Source: an uncultured Bacilli bacterium
GTDB lineage: Bacteria > Bacillota_I > Bacilli_A > RFN20 > CAG-631
NCBI GenBank assembly: GCA_934202505.1
Contig: CAKPXW010000004.1
Location: 1-36,013, forward strand
Reading direction: 5' to 3'
DNA: 36,013 nt
The notes beneath the pieces are model-generated. The model did no database searches, was not told where the DNA came from, and worked only from the letters and a program-made list of their open reading frames with translations. The stretch's first letter is position 1, and every line of letters starts with the position of its first letter. The translations under genes and the position numbers were made by a program. Shown here one piece after another: positions 16,978 through 28,300 of the stretch.

Positions 16978-18006
16978 ATGATTAAAAAGTCGATTGCTAA
17001 AGTTGGAATATCATTTTCTAACTTAAAAAGAAATATTAAAAATTTCTTTTATGACATAAGTGTTTTTCTCCATAGCAAAATAAATAAAAAGAAAAAACAA
17101 GTTACTTTAAAAAGTAAAAAAAGAAACAAATTAGTTTTTTACACTTTATTACTTATTTTTCCAATGGTTCAATTTTTAATATTTTATGTATATGTAAACT
17201 TTAATTCTATCTTGTTATCTTTCCAAAAATGGGATGTAGATAATGCTAAGTTTGTATTTTTAGGGTTTGATAACTTTTCTAATGTTATAAATGATTTATT
17301 ACATGATCCTGATATGAAACTTGCTACGGTTAATTCCTTTAAAATTTATTTATGTGGTCTTTTAATAGGCCTACCATTAAATTTGATTTTTTCCTTTTTT
17401 ATGTATAAAAAGATTCCCGGACATGGAGCATTTTCAATAATATTATTTTTACCACAAATAATATCTTCTTTAGTAATATCTTTAATGTTTAAGTATATTG
17501 TTGAATACGCAATAGGTGATTTAAATGGAATTTTAGATTATGGTCAAACATTATTAAGTAATAAAAAAACAGGCTTTCCAACAATTATTTTTTATGGAAT
17601 CTGGGCTTCATTTGGAACACAAATTTTAATCTATACCAATGCTTTTAGCAAAATAAATACTGAACTTGTTGAATATGGCAAGCTTGAAGGAATGAATCTA
17701 TTGCAAGAATTTTATCACATCTCATTACCATCAATATTTCCTACAATCACAATATTTTTAGTGGCAGGGGTGGCAGGAATTTTTACAAATCAAGCAGCAT
17801 TATTTAATTTTTATGGTACAGGCGCTCAACCATATATGCAAACATTAGGTTATGTATTTTTCATTAAAGTATTAAAAAATGATGTGGCAGGATTTGCTCA
17901 ATATCCATATGCATCAGCTGCAGGAATATTATTTACTTTAATAGCTGCTCCACTTACTTTTTTAGTTAAATGGGTTCTTGAAAAATTTGGGCCAAGAGAG
18001 GAGTAA
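16978..18006 (+). CDS. Sugar ABC transporter permease (MalF/UgpA type)
   Basis: The protein has 342 residues with about six membrane helices in the last 290. The first 50 residues are an unusual basic cytoplasmic extension with a Lys-rich run before the first helix (LVFYTLLLIFPMVQFLIFYV). The ATPase-docking loop is present as LVEYGKLEGMNLLQEFYHISLPSIF, a degenerate EAA motif. The start at 16978 is five bases after the binding-protein stop but has no ribosome site, so translation may depend on re-initiation. It pairs with the permease at 18009 to form the channel. No ATPase gene is in the window, so a shared MsiK/UgpC-type ATPase from elsewhere is expected. Confidence 0.92.
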   Translation: MIKKSIAKVGISFSNLKRNIKNFFYDISVFLHSKINKKKKQVTLKSKKRNKLVFYTLLLIFPMVQFLIFYVYVNFNSILLSFQKWDVDNAKFVFLGFDNFSNVINDLLHDPDMKLATVNSFKIYLCGLLIGLPLNLIFSFFMYKKIPGHGAFSIILFLPQIISSLVISLMFKYIVEYAIGDLNGILDYGQTLLSNKKTGFPTIIFYGIWASFGTQILIYTNAFSKINTELVEYGKLEGMNLLQEFYHISLPSIFPTITIFLVAGVAGIFTNQAALFNFYGTGAQPYMQTLGYVFFIKVLKNDVAGFAQYPYASAAGILFTLIAAPLTFLVKWVLEKFGPREE

Positions 18007-18008
18007 AA

Positions 18009-18893
18009 ATGAAAAATAAGTCTATAACTAGCACTATAGTGTTTTCAATTGGTTTTATTTTACTAATAACTTATAGCATTTCTTTTTTAATTCCATTTCT
18101 TTGGTCAATTAATAGTGCCTTTAAAGGTGTAATTGATTTTAAATTAGATCCATTAGCAATAGTTTCTTTTAAAAAGATTAACTTTGCAAATTATAAAAAA
18201 GCTTACGAACTTATAAAAGTTCCAGTATCAGCCCATGGAGCATCATATTATGTTAAATTTTGGGAACTTATTTTCAATTCTTTAGTTTATTCGATTTTAT
18301 GCACAATTATGCATGTTTTAACTCCATGTATTACAGCTTATGCAGTCGCAAGATATAATTTTAAATTTTCCAAAGTTGTTTATTCAATAGTTATTATTAC
18401 GATGATTTTACCTACAATTGGTAATCTTGCTTCTTCTATACAAGTTAGTAAAATATTCCATACTTACGATAGTTTTATTGGACTTGCTATAATGAAAGGA
18501 TATTTTTTAGGAACTAATTTTTTAATTTTCTATGCGGCTTTTAAATCAATATCAAATGAATATACAGAAGCAGCAGAAATAGATGGAGCTAGTCAATTTC
18601 AAATTATGACAACTATTATCTTACCTCTTGTAAAAACTACAATTAGTGCAGTAGCTTTATTAACATTTATTAGTTATTGGAACGATTATTATACGCCAAT
18701 GATTTATTTACCATCACATCCAACAATTGCTTATGGACTTTATTATTTTAATAATAGTACAAACAATGAGGCAAGCTTTGTTACAGTTCGACTTGCTGGA
18801 TGCATAATGGTTTCACTACCGATTCTAGTCGTTTTCTTATTTTTGAAAAATAAACTAACAGGAAACATGACTGTTGGTGGATTGAAAGGATAA
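18009..18893 (+). CDS. Sugar ABC transporter permease (MalG/UgpE type)
   Basis: This 294-residue carbohydrate permease of the CUT1 class has six predicted helices. It opens with a helix reaching PFLWSINSAFKG. YTEAAEIDGASQFQIMTTIILPLVKTT is a complete EAA motif (EAA, Gly, then I-LP) that contacts the ATPase. The C-terminal end NMTVGGLKG matches the usual TAGAVKG tail of this family. GAGAGGAG just before the start gives strong initiation two bases after the previous stop. It forms the second half of the transport channel. Confidence 0.94.
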   Translation: MKNKSITSTIVFSIGFILLITYSISFLIPFLWSINSAFKGVIDFKLDPLAIVSFKKINFANYKKAYELIKVPVSAHGASYYVKFWELIFNSLVYSILCTIMHVLTPCITAYAVARYNFKFSKVVYSIVIITMILPTIGNLASSIQVSKIFHTYDSFIGLAIMKGYFLGTNFLIFYAAFKSISNEYTEAAEIDGASQFQIMTTIILPLVKTTISAVALLTFISYWNDYYTPMIYLPSHPTIAYGLYYFNNSTNNEASFVTVRLAGCIMVSLPILVVFLFLKNKLTGNMTVGGLKG

Positions 18894-18899
18894 TGTATA

Positions 18900-21800
18900 A
18901 TGAAAAAGAAAATATTATTTGTAGCAAGTATTGCTTTAATTGCTTCCTCGTTAACTATAGCTTTATTAAATACTAAAAATAATATAAAAACAGTTGCTTA
19001 TGAAAAAGCAACAGAACTTTTTTGTAATGATAAAAACATCGATATTAAGGAAAATATGGCTTTGCCAAGTTCTTTTAAAGATAGTGAAGGAAATGATGTA
19101 GAAACTGACTTTGATTTAGAAATGGGAAGTGGAGTATTACTTACAAGTACCACTAATGGTTCAAGTGTTGATTTAGCGCCATTGTTTTCTAGTGATTTTG
19201 AAATAAAGATGCGACCATATAGTGACATTATAAATTATAATGTAAACTATAATGATGCAACTATAGAAATGAATCCATATTGTGATATAAAAGAAATTAA
19301 ATTAACATTTCAAGATATAAACAATAATAAATTTGATGTTGTAATACGAGGTGGAGAAAAATGGAATATTCTTTCTCCATCGGCTAAAGTTGTTGTTAAT
19401 GGTAGTAAATTTGGCTATTATTATGAAAGAGATGGAATAATACCTGTAACAACTTCTTTAAAAAATTCTCAAGGCTATTATACAAGAATTCATGGAACAA
19501 CATTTAGTAATATTGCCTATACCGGTGGTAAAAAGAGTTCTAGTGAAAGTATGCCTTTAACTATCGGCTACAATGCTGATACTATGGAAGTATATACTTA
19601 TACATATGGTATTGATAAAAGATATGATAGTGGACAATATAGAGTAATTGCTAAATTAAATAGTGATGATTTTGGACTTAATAGAATAAATTCATTCGAT
19701 AAGTATAAAGTTACATTATCATTTCCAGAAATAACTACAAATAAGATGGCTAAAGTTTTAGTCTATAGTATTAATGGGCAAAGTTTATCAGGTCAAAAAA
19801 TAATAAATGACTATGGGCCAATGACATCTTATACATTAAAACAAGAAGCAATTTTAAATACTAAGTATTTTCTTCCAAGTCCAAGTTGTTTTGATATATT
19901 AGAAAATAGTCAAGATAATAACTTTAAAACAGAAATTAAGATTTTAGATAACACTAATAAAACATATCCTTTATATGATAAAAATAATAATTTAATTGAA
20001 AATAATATTTATCAAGATGGTTGTTATTTTATTCCGACAAATAAAGGCAAAGTAACAGTTAATTATGTGTCTTATGATAGTGATAATTTAAAAGGAAAAG
20101 AAAACATTAAGGAATTAAATGTTTTAGAAAGTTTAGGAAATATTAATTATAAATTTAATAATTTGGATAAAAATTATATTTCTAATTCCAACAAAGGATT
20201 AAATTCGATTCTTAATATTATTCCAGTAGAAGTAGAATGCAATATTTTAAAAGAAAAAACATATGCTAATGTATCATTATATTTAAATGATAAAATCTTT
20301 AAAGATATTAAGAAAGAAAAAATATTACAAAAAACACCAATCGTTTTAGATAAAGTTGGAACATATAAATTAGTATATTCCATAGATAATTATTATAATG
20401 AAGATGTATGTTATACATTTATAGTAGATGAAAATACACCATTAATTGAATTATCTTCACAAATAGATACTACATACGCATATAATAGTATTTTTCAAGT
20501 GCCAAGTGCTAGTATAGATAATAAAAAAGCAAGTTTTTCTATTTATAATCCAGATGGTACATTATTACCTTTAAAAAGTAGTTTTCAATTAGATGAAATA
20601 GGAATGTATAACCTTACATATATGGGAAGAGTAAACGGAAAAGTATATCAGTATAAATACTATTTTAATGTTGCTCATAGTTCCTTAAATTTATTTACTT
20701 GTGAAGATGGAATTGAATCATCTTTTGGCAATACTGAGGACTTATTTGCTTCAAAACAATATGGACAATTAATCACAAGTACCAAAGCTAATAAAAAAGC
20801 AAGTTTTAATCAAGTTATAGATTTAACTTCCAATACTAAGGATGATATATTATTACAATTTATCACTATTCCTAATAATATTGGTTATTTTGATGCTTAT
20901 CAATATCGTTTCACTTTAACAGATGTCAATGATGAAAACAATTATGTAGATATAATTCTATATAAAGGTTCTTGGGGAAATGAATTTTCTTATGTAAAAG
21001 TAGGCGCATCCAATCAAATTCCTGGTGGACTTGAAATGGGAAATGTATTAACTACTTACAATACGGGCACTCCTGTTAATTATTCAATGTCTGGAGATAA
21101 TTTATCGGGATGTGAAAAATTCACCTTGTATTACGACAATAATGAAAGAGCATTTTATGTTGATAATATAAAAAGACCAGGATATAGTTATGGTAATTTA
21201 ATTTTAGATTTAGATAATCCAAACTATGTTAGTGAAACAACTTTATGGAAAGGTTTTTCTACTAATGAAGTAAAATTATCGGTTAGTATCGAAATGCTTC
21301 AAGAATCATCGGCATCTTTATTATTAACAAAGATTAATGGAGTATCTTATGATAATTTATGGGTGGAAGATAATGTCGCACCAAATATTTATATTGATAC
21401 TTTAGGATATGATGAGACTTCTTTACCAAATGGACTTGTAAATGTAAGTTATCCATTATTTATAGCAAAAGGCTTTGATAGCCTTGATGGAAAAGTAGAA
21501 GTTAACTATAAAGTATATAAAAATTATCAAACAATAGATCAAGAAGAAGTTCAAGTAGATAATAATTCTTTTATACCAAATGAAGCAGGAACTTATACAA
21601 TAGTTTATTTTGCTTCAGATAAAGCAGGGAATTACTTTTCTAAAAATATAAGTATAGAAGTTAAAGATACTTTAGAAAAATTAAATTATGTTTTAAAGGA
21701 CAATTTGCCAAAAAACACCTTTGTTGGTAAATATTTAACCTTACCACAAGGCATGCTACTTGGTGGATCAGGCAATATTACATTAAAAATAGAAGTAAAA

Positions 21801-23345
21801 GATCCAAATAATAATATTCAAGAATTAAATTTGAAAAATAAAACAATTTTCTTTGAAAAAAAAGGAACATATCAAATAATATTTACTTTAACAGATTTTT
21901 TACAAAATAAAGAAGTAATAACTCATGATATAGATGTAACAGTTTCTTTAAATCCAATAGTAAATGATTTTACTTTTAATGATACATTGATTGAAGGCTA
22001 TAGTTATGACTTATCAACTTTTAAAGCTTATGATTATAAAGATAATTGTGAATCTTCATATTCTTATGAAATAGTTCAAAACGGAAAAACAACAAAATTA
22101 GAAAATAGTATTTATATACCTAGTGCAACAACAAATCAAGAAGAAGTTACTATAAGATTTATTGCAACAAGTAAGGATAAAAAAGGTCAAACAATAGAAG
22201 AAGTAAAAGCTCATATTTTAAAAGTTTTTTCAGGCAAAATGTTTAATTTAAGCAATCTATTTTATCAAGAAGGAATAAATGAAGTTATCTTAAATGATAA
22301 TGATGTAATTTATTATACTTTAGAAGATAATGCTAAATTAACTTATGCAAATTATTTAATTGCTTATGGCCTTGAAACATCTTTTAAAGTTGATCATGAA
22401 AATAATAATTACGAAAAAATTATTGTCACAATGAAAGATAGTAAAAACATTAATCAAAAGGTAACATATACAATTTGTAAAAGTGAGATTTCAAAAACTA
22501 TAAGTAAAGTTGTTTTCAATGATGGAAATGAATATGTTATAACTGGTGATTTTTACAATAATACTACTTATGGATTCAATATCCGTTATAACGATAATAA
22601 TAATTCGATTATTGATGCTAACACTAATGCTTCAATTGGAAAATTTGTTCAATATGATAATGGAAATTTATTTGAAGGTTTTAGTTCGGGCCTTGTAAAA
22701 ATTTATTTAGAGTTAAGTGGTGTTTCTGGAAAAAGTGGTTTAATTGTTCAAGGAATAGCTAATCAAGTTATTTCCAATGATACTAAAGATAGAACTGATC
22801 CTTTAATAAATATTATGGGTAGGTTAGAAAATAATCCACAAATAAATCAAGTAATGACTATTCCATATGCAATTGTAGCAGATGCTATAGATCCAAATGC
22901 TAAAGTTTCTTTAATAATTAGTGATGAAGATGGAATTATTTATGAAGGAGATATTTCTCAAGATTATCAATTTATACCAACAAAATATGGAAAATATACA
23001 ATAAGTTATGTAGCAACCGATATAAATAAAAGAAGTAAAATTTTTCCATATATTATTACAGTTAAAGATCGTATCCCACCAACTATTACTTTAGAAGGAC
23101 AAGTAAAATCATCATATAAACTAGGAAGTACATATGAATTGCCAAAAGCAACTATTCAAGATAATAATGATCAAGATTTATTAGTATATTTATATATCGA
23201 AAATCCAGATGGAGAACTTCGTTTAAAGGATAATGATGATTATTCTTTCACACCGACATTAAAAGGATACTATACAATAATTTATTATGCTCAAGATACA
23301 TACTACAACTATGCAATGCAACAATATGTTGTATATGTTGGTTAG
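18900..23345 (+). CDS. 1481-residue secreted Ig-like/ConA-like multidomain protein
   Basis: An N-terminal hydrophobic segment (residues 4-25) without a lipobox Cys exports or anchors the protein. Three polar beta-rich modules of 180-280 residues (about 35-310, 596-815, 1113-1290) look like concanavalin-type sugar-binding or LamG-like folds; in the first two, FDVVIRGGEKW and YVDIILYKGSWGNEF occupy similar places. Between and after them lie Ig-like repeats of the DUF5011/HYR type. Examples are DNVAPNIYI with GTYTIVYFASDKAGNYF (about 824-925), DRTDPLINI with GKYTISYVATDINKRS (about 1297-1385) and DRIPPTITLEG with GYYTIIYYAQDTYYNYA at the end. There is no LPXTG, S-layer or transmembrane C-terminus. 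It is likely a surface glycan-binding scaffold feeding the ABC importer; catalytic function was not seen. Confidence 0.82.
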   Translation: MKKKILFVASIALIASSLTIALLNTKNNIKTVAYEKATELFCNDKNIDIKENMALPSSFKDSEGNDVETDFDLEMGSGVLLTSTTNGSSVDLAPLFSSDFEIKMRPYSDIINYNVNYNDATIEMNPYCDIKEIKLTFQDINNNKFDVVIRGGEKWNILSPSAKVVVNGSKFGYYYERDGIIPVTTSLKNSQGYYTRIHGTTFSNIAYTGGKKSSSESMPLTIGYNADTMEVYTYTYGIDKRYDSGQYRVIAKLNSDDFGLNRINSFDKYKVTLSFPEITTNKMAKVLVYSINGQSLSGQKIINDYGPMTSYTLKQEAILNTKYFLPSPSCFDILENSQDNNFKTEIKILDNTNKTYPLYDKNNNLIENNIYQDGCYFIPTNKGKVTVNYVSYDSDNLKGKENIKELNVLESLGNINYKFNNLDKNYISNSNKGLNSILNIIPVEVECNILKEKTYANVSLYLNDKIFKDIKKEKILQKTPIVLDKVGTYKLVYSIDNYYNEDVCYTFIVDENTPLIELSSQIDTTYAYNSIFQVPSASIDNKKASFSIYNPDGTLLPLKSSFQLDEIGMYNLTYMGRVNGKVYQYKYYFNVAHSSLNLFTCEDGIESSFGNTEDLFASKQYGQLITSTKANKKASFNQVIDLTSNTKDDILLQFITIPNNIGYFDAYQYRFTLTDVNDENNYVDIILYKGSWGNEFSYVKVGASNQIPGGLEMGNVLTTYNTGTPVNYSMSGDNLSGCEKFTLYYDNNERAFYVDNIKRPGYSYGNLILDLDNPNYVSETTLWKGFSTNEVKLSVSIEMLQESSASLLLTKINGVSYDNLWVEDNVAPNIYIDTLGYDETSLPNGLVNVSYPLFIAKGFDSLDGKVEVNYKVYKNYQTIDQEEVQVDNNSFIPNEAGTYTIVYFASDKAGNYFSKNISIEVKDTLEKLNYVLKDNLPKNTFVGKYLTLPQGMLLGGSGNITLKIEVKDPNNNIQELNLKNKTIFFEKKGTYQIIFTLTDFLQNKEVITHDIDVTVSLNPIVNDFTFNDTLIEGYSYDLSTFKAYDYKDNCESSYSYEIVQNGKTTKLENSIYIPSATTNQEEVTIRFIATSKDKKGQTIEEVKAHILKVFSGKMFNLSNLFYQEGINEVILNDNDVIYYTLEDNAKLTYANYLIAYGLETSFKVDHENNNYEKIIVTMKDSKNINQKVTYTICKSEISKTISKVVFNDGNEYVITGDFYNNTTYGFNIRYNDNNNSIIDANTNASIGKFVQYDNGNLFEGFSSGLVKIYLELSGVSGKSGLIVQGIANQVISNDTKDRTDPLINIMGRLENNPQINQVMTIPYAIVADAIDPNAKVSLIISDEDGIIYEGDISQDYQFIPTKYGKYTISYVATDINKRSKIFPYIITVKDRIPPTITLEGQVKSSYKLGSTYELPKATIQDNNDQDLLVYLYIENPDGELRLKDNDDYSFTPTLKGYYTIIYYAQDTYYNYAMQQYVVYVG

Positions 23346-23360
23346 AAGGAGGATTATTAT

Positions 23361-25292
23361 ATGAAAAAGAACTTTTTACTTACATTACTAAGTTTTATTT
23401 TAATTAGTACCTCATTACAAAATTGTAGTTGTAGTAATAATAATGAAAGTGATAGCCAAAATAGTAGCGATGAAATTATAAAACCTAGTGATTCTATCGA
23501 AGATCCACTTACACAAACTAAATTAGTTGATAATGGTAATAGTAACTATGTAATTGTTTTGCCAAACAAAAATAATCGTTATTTAAAAATGGCATCTAAT
23601 GAATTAATTGACTTATTTAAAGAAGCAACAGGGATTACTTTAAAATGTATTGAAGATAGAGAAATTGAGACATTTAATAAAAATGATAAGTATTTATCCA
23701 TAGGAAATACAAAAATATTTCAAGAAAGTAAACTAACAATAGATGATAGTTTAGGTTTTGATGGATTACTGCTTTATACATATGGAAATAATGTCATAAT
23801 GAATGGTGGCTCTGAAAGAGGTGCCATGTATGCAACTTATGAATTCTTAGAAAGACAATTCCATTTTGAATCATATGCAAGCGATGAATATGTAATTGAT
23901 AAAAATGTAAAGAACATGTATTTAAAGGAATTTAATGTAGTAGAAATACCTCATTTTGAAAGAAGATCAGTAGGACTATTTTGCTATACAAATGATGAAC
24001 AGTTTAGAAATAGAATGCGTCAAGAGTTTTATAGTGAAGGATGGATAACTTGGTCACATTCTTACTTTAAAATTTTACCACCTGATACTTACTATGCAGC
24101 TCATCAAGATTGGTATTCAAGTGATAAAAAGCAACTATGTATTACAAATGAAGAAATGATAAAGCAGTTTACTAAAAATGTAATTGATATGGTTGAAGCA
24201 AATCCTGATTGCTCTTATATGTCTTTAGGACATGAAGATAATACCGCATTTTGCGAATGTAAAAACTGCCAAAAAGAAGTTAAAGAATATAAAGAAAGTG
24301 GAGCAACAATTAGGTTTGCTAATAAAGTAGTGGATGCTGTAACAAAACATTTAAAAGAAACAAATCCAGAAAGAAAATTTTATTTTTCCATCTTTGCTTA
24401 TTTAAGAACAATAAATGCTCCTTTAACAGAAGATAAACAAATTATAGATAAGTCTGTTATTCCAACAGAAAACCTTAGAATACTAATTGCTCCAATATAT
24501 GCTTGTAACGCACATAATTATTATGATAAATGCAATAGTGATATTAATACTTTATTCTCTGATTGGAATATTCTAGCTAAAGGAAGAATCTATACTTGGA
24601 TTTATAATAAAATATTTGCTGAATATTTCCTTCCATTTAATAATTTTTCAACAACTGTACAAAATTATAATATTTTAAAAGAAATTGGATCTTCTTTTGT
24701 TTATCATCAAGGTAATAAAGAAACAGAAGCTGGAGGAATGCAAGAAGTAAAAGCTTATGTTCAAGCTAAATTAATGTGGGATAATACTTTAAATCCTGAA
24801 CAATTAACCAAAGATTTTATAAATAATTATTATAAAGATGCCTCTGATGCCTATTATCGTTATTACAATTATTGGCGCCTTGCTTTTGCAAGATGGGAAA
24901 GAGATGAAAGTTTACATTTCTATAATTCTTCAAGTAAATCACTAAATTTCTTTGATACAGATCATTTAACCAGAGATTTTGTCGATAAAACAAATGATTT
25001 GTTTATAGAAATGCTTTCTAGTATTGAAAAATATAAGACAGAAGATGAACAATTATATAACAAATTAAATTTAAGAATACAAAAAGAATATTTAACAGTT
25101 CGCTATTTATATTTAAGATTATATTTCGATGAATTATCTTATGATGAAGCAAAAGAAATGCTTGATGACTTTGAATATTATTGTGGAAAACATAGTATTT
25201 TTGTTTGGAGAGAACAAGGTATGGCTTCTCAAGTCGAAAGAACAATTTCCTCATTTGTTTCTTCATTAAGATTAAAATTAAATTCAAAATAA
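23361..25292 (+). CDS. DUF4838 lipoprotein, glycoside-hydrolase-like
   Basis: The protein has 643 residues. The signal peptide ends in NCSC (Cys22 or Cys24 as lipid site), then an Asn/Ser-rich linker. Residues 60-185 resemble the GH67 N-terminal or GH20b-type domain (YLKMASNELIDLFKEATG, YLSIGNTK, GGSERGAMYATYEFLER). Residues 200-480 form the DUF4838 core, a TIM-barrel-like domain. Its hallmark FCECKNCQKE (Cys298, Cys300, Cys303) follows LGHEDN, and YFSIFAYLRT, LRILIAPIYAC and YTWIYNKIFAEYF follow. Helices fill the rest. DUF4838 proteins are common in glycan-utilisation loci, but activity is uncharacterised to my knowledge. AAGGAGG (23346-23353) precedes the start. It sits outside the cell on the membrane and probably trims or holds the substrate. 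Confidence 0.88.
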   Translation: MKKNFLLTLLSFILISTSLQNCSCSNNNESDSQNSSDEIIKPSDSIEDPLTQTKLVDNGNSNYVIVLPNKNNRYLKMASNELIDLFKEATGITLKCIEDREIETFNKNDKYLSIGNTKIFQESKLTIDDSLGFDGLLLYTYGNNVIMNGGSERGAMYATYEFLERQFHFESYASDEYVIDKNVKNMYLKEFNVVEIPHFERRSVGLFCYTNDEQFRNRMRQEFYSEGWITWSHSYFKILPPDTYYAAHQDWYSSDKKQLCITNEEMIKQFTKNVIDMVEANPDCSYMSLGHEDNTAFCECKNCQKEVKEYKESGATIRFANKVVDAVTKHLKETNPERKFYFSIFAYLRTINAPLTEDKQIIDKSVIPTENLRILIAPIYACNAHNYYDKCNSDINTLFSDWNILAKGRIYTWIYNKIFAEYFLPFNNFSTTVQNYNILKEIGSSFVYHQGNKETEAGGMQEVKAYVQAKLMWDNTLNPEQLTKDFINNYYKDASDAYYRYYNYWRLAFARWERDESLHFYNSSSKSLNFFDTDHLTRDFVDKTNDLFIEMLSSIEKYKTEDEQLYNKLNLRIQKEYLTVRYLYLRLYFDELSYDEAKEMLDDFEYYCGKHSIFVWREQGMASQVERTISSFVSSLRLKLNSK

Positions 25293-25306
25293 TAAAAGGA
25301 GACAAT

Positions 25307-28300
25307 ATGAAAAAAGGTAGAAATTTGATTATTTTGTCGTTAGGATTACTATTATCATTTAATTTATTTTCATGTAAATCAAATAATGATTCAACATCAA
25401 ATGTTACTGAAAGTAATGAATCAACTTCTTCAAGTAATGAAAGTAGTAATTCAAGTGTTGTTTCAGATGTTTATAATTTAGAGGTTTTAAAATCTAAAAT
25501 CGAATTATTAGTAGGTGAAGAAGAAAAAATAGAAGTTATTTTAACAAAAAATGGTACTCAAATCACGGAAGGAATTTCTTTTGAAATTGCAAATAAAAGC
25601 ATTGCTTCTATAGATGAAAATGGAAATGTTATAGCTTTAAAAGAAGGAAACACAACTATAACTATTAAAGCATTTGATCAAATAAAAACAGTTGAAGTAA
25701 CTATTTTGGCGCCAGAAATATTTTTGCTATTAGATAAGGATAATTTAAAACTAAATGTTAATGAAACATATAAATTAACACCTTCAGTGAATTATGGAAA
25801 GTTACCTGAATTAATATATACTTCTTTAAATGAAGATATAGCAAGTGTTAGCGATGATGGGCTAATTAGTGCCTTGAAAGAGGGCGAAACTACAATTAAA
25901 GTTAGTGCAAGTGAATCATTATATGCAACATGTCAAGTAGTTGTTTCTAATACATATGAATTAATATTCCCAGAAATCATACAAAAAGAATGGTATGTAG
26001 GAGATACAATTGATGTAAATGCTATAGTAAAGGTAAATGGAATTACTACTCAAGAAGGAATTGTTGTTGAAGTAGATAATACTAAAGCAACTGTAAATGA
26101 TAATAAAATAACTTTATTAGATGATGGCGTTATTTCAATTGATGTTTCATACGCTAAAAGTAATGAAAAGATAACTCAAACAATAACGGCATTTAATAAA
26201 GTTTCAACAATAGAAGATTATAACAATATTAAAAATGATTTAAATGGTTTTTATAAGTTAGCAAATGACATTGATTTTAATAATACAAGAGTTGAAACAA
26301 TAGCCCATTATGCAGATGGTTACCAATCAGAAAATAATGGCTTTTCTGGAATATTTGATGGGCAAGGTTATAGTTTAATGAATATGTCTTATGGCTATCA
26401 AGGAAAAACATTTGCAAATTGTGCAGCTTTTGGTTTGATTGCTAAAAACGGACTTGTTAAAAATGTTAATTTTATAAATGTTACATTAGATAATAGAATT
26501 TCTGGAAGTGTAGCAACTATTAATTATGGTACAATTGAAAACTGTTTCGTGGAATGTAATATAACTTATAATACAACTAGTGAAGCAAATAATCCTCTTG
26601 GAGGTATCGCTTCTAAAAATAATGGAACTATTAAAAATAGTGTTTCAATTGTTAATATTTTAGTGGAAAATAATATTAATGTTGGTGCAATTGTTGGAAG
26701 AAATTTTGCTACAGGTACAATAACAAATTGTTATTCTTTAGCTATTGTAGGTGTTACAGAAAGTGCAAAGCCTACAAATAATCCAACAACTTCTGAAGCA
26801 GGCACAATAACAAATTCAGAATCTTTTGAAGAACTTTCCTTATTAAATGAAAAAGTAAAAAATCTTTCAGGTATGTGGAATGTTAAAGATGGCAAATATC
26901 CTCATTTAAATGATGTAGATTATAATATAAATATCGATAAATTAGAATACAATACTTATCCTGGATATGATGTTTCTTTAGAAGGCATTGATAGTAAAAC
27001 CTCTTATTCTTTAAAAATAAAGGATAGTATTGAAGGAGTAAGTTTTGAAGATAATAAAGTAATTATTTCTAAAAACGTGCCTGTTAATAGTAAAATTATC
27101 GTAATAGTAGCAAATAATTATGGTGGCGAAGATCAAGAAATAACTATAAATGTAAATGAACCATTAGTAACTGTAGAGGGACCAGAACAAATATCATTTA
27201 ATTTAAATAACAAGACAAGCAGTCTAGAAGATTATAGAAAATTAAATGGATTAACCTTCAAAAAAGGAAATCAAGAATATGATGGCCAATATAGTCTTGT
27301 ATCAAGTGATGAAACTATTTTTGAAATTGATGGTAATTATGTAGTTGCTAAAAATCCAGGAAGTGCAACTTTAAGTGTCATTATAGATGAAACAGTAGTT
27401 TATACAATGCCAATTCATGTACATATCACTTATGTAATTCAAACTACAGAAGAATTTTTATCTATTGGCACTAATTCAAAAACAATGAGTTATGATTATG
27501 TTTTAGACAATGATCTTGATTTTAAAGGTGCGCAAATAAAAGCCTTTTCATCATATTGGTCAAATGAAACACAAAGCTTAGCATTTTCAGGAACATTTGA
27601 TGGTCAAAATCATACTATTTCTAATTTTATGCCAATGTATAATGCTACTTTCCACAAAGATGGAAAAAGTGATAGAGATATTAGTATATTTGGCTATCTT
27701 ACAAAAGATGCAGTTGTTAAAAATGTTAACTTTGTAAAAGTAAAATTATCAGATAGAAGTTCAGTTATTTCTTCATTTAGCTATGGCACAATTGAAAATG
27801 TTTATATTGAAGCAAGTTATATTAAATATGGAGGAATTAATAGAACAGCCACAAATCCTGGTGGAGTTATTGTTTCTAAAATGATGAATGGAGTTATTAA
27901 AAATTGTATTGTCAGTTTAGATGTTGCAAGTGATGCTAGTATTTATGCTATAGATAATACAACAATTTGTGTTGGAAGCTTTGTAGGAGCAGCCAATGGG
28001 GGTCAAATTATTGATAGTTATTCAATTTGTCAAGATGATAGACTAGGATTCTATTCAATAAATAATTCTTCTTGTACCTTAACTAATGCTTCAAAATATG
28101 CCAATATTGAAGAATTCTATAATAATGCAAATCTTGAATCATTTGCTTCTTGTTGGAATTTTGATGCAACACATCAACTTTATCCATCAATTAAGGGAAT
28201 TGCTTTAAATATTATTACTGATAGTGAATATGTTTATAATGGAATTGCATTTGATTTATCTGTAATGGTAAATAGTCTTGCTGATATTCAATTTAGTTTA

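Noticed and set aside
25018..25305. 95-codon open frame on - opposite the DUF4838 gene
   Set aside because: It is a shadow frame of AT-rich coding DNA, without a ribosome site or recognisable protein pattern.
25205..25306. N-terminal extension of the 1391-residue protein from a TTG
   Set aside because: It lies inside the DUF4838 gene, and a strong ribosome site plus signal peptide place the start at 25307.
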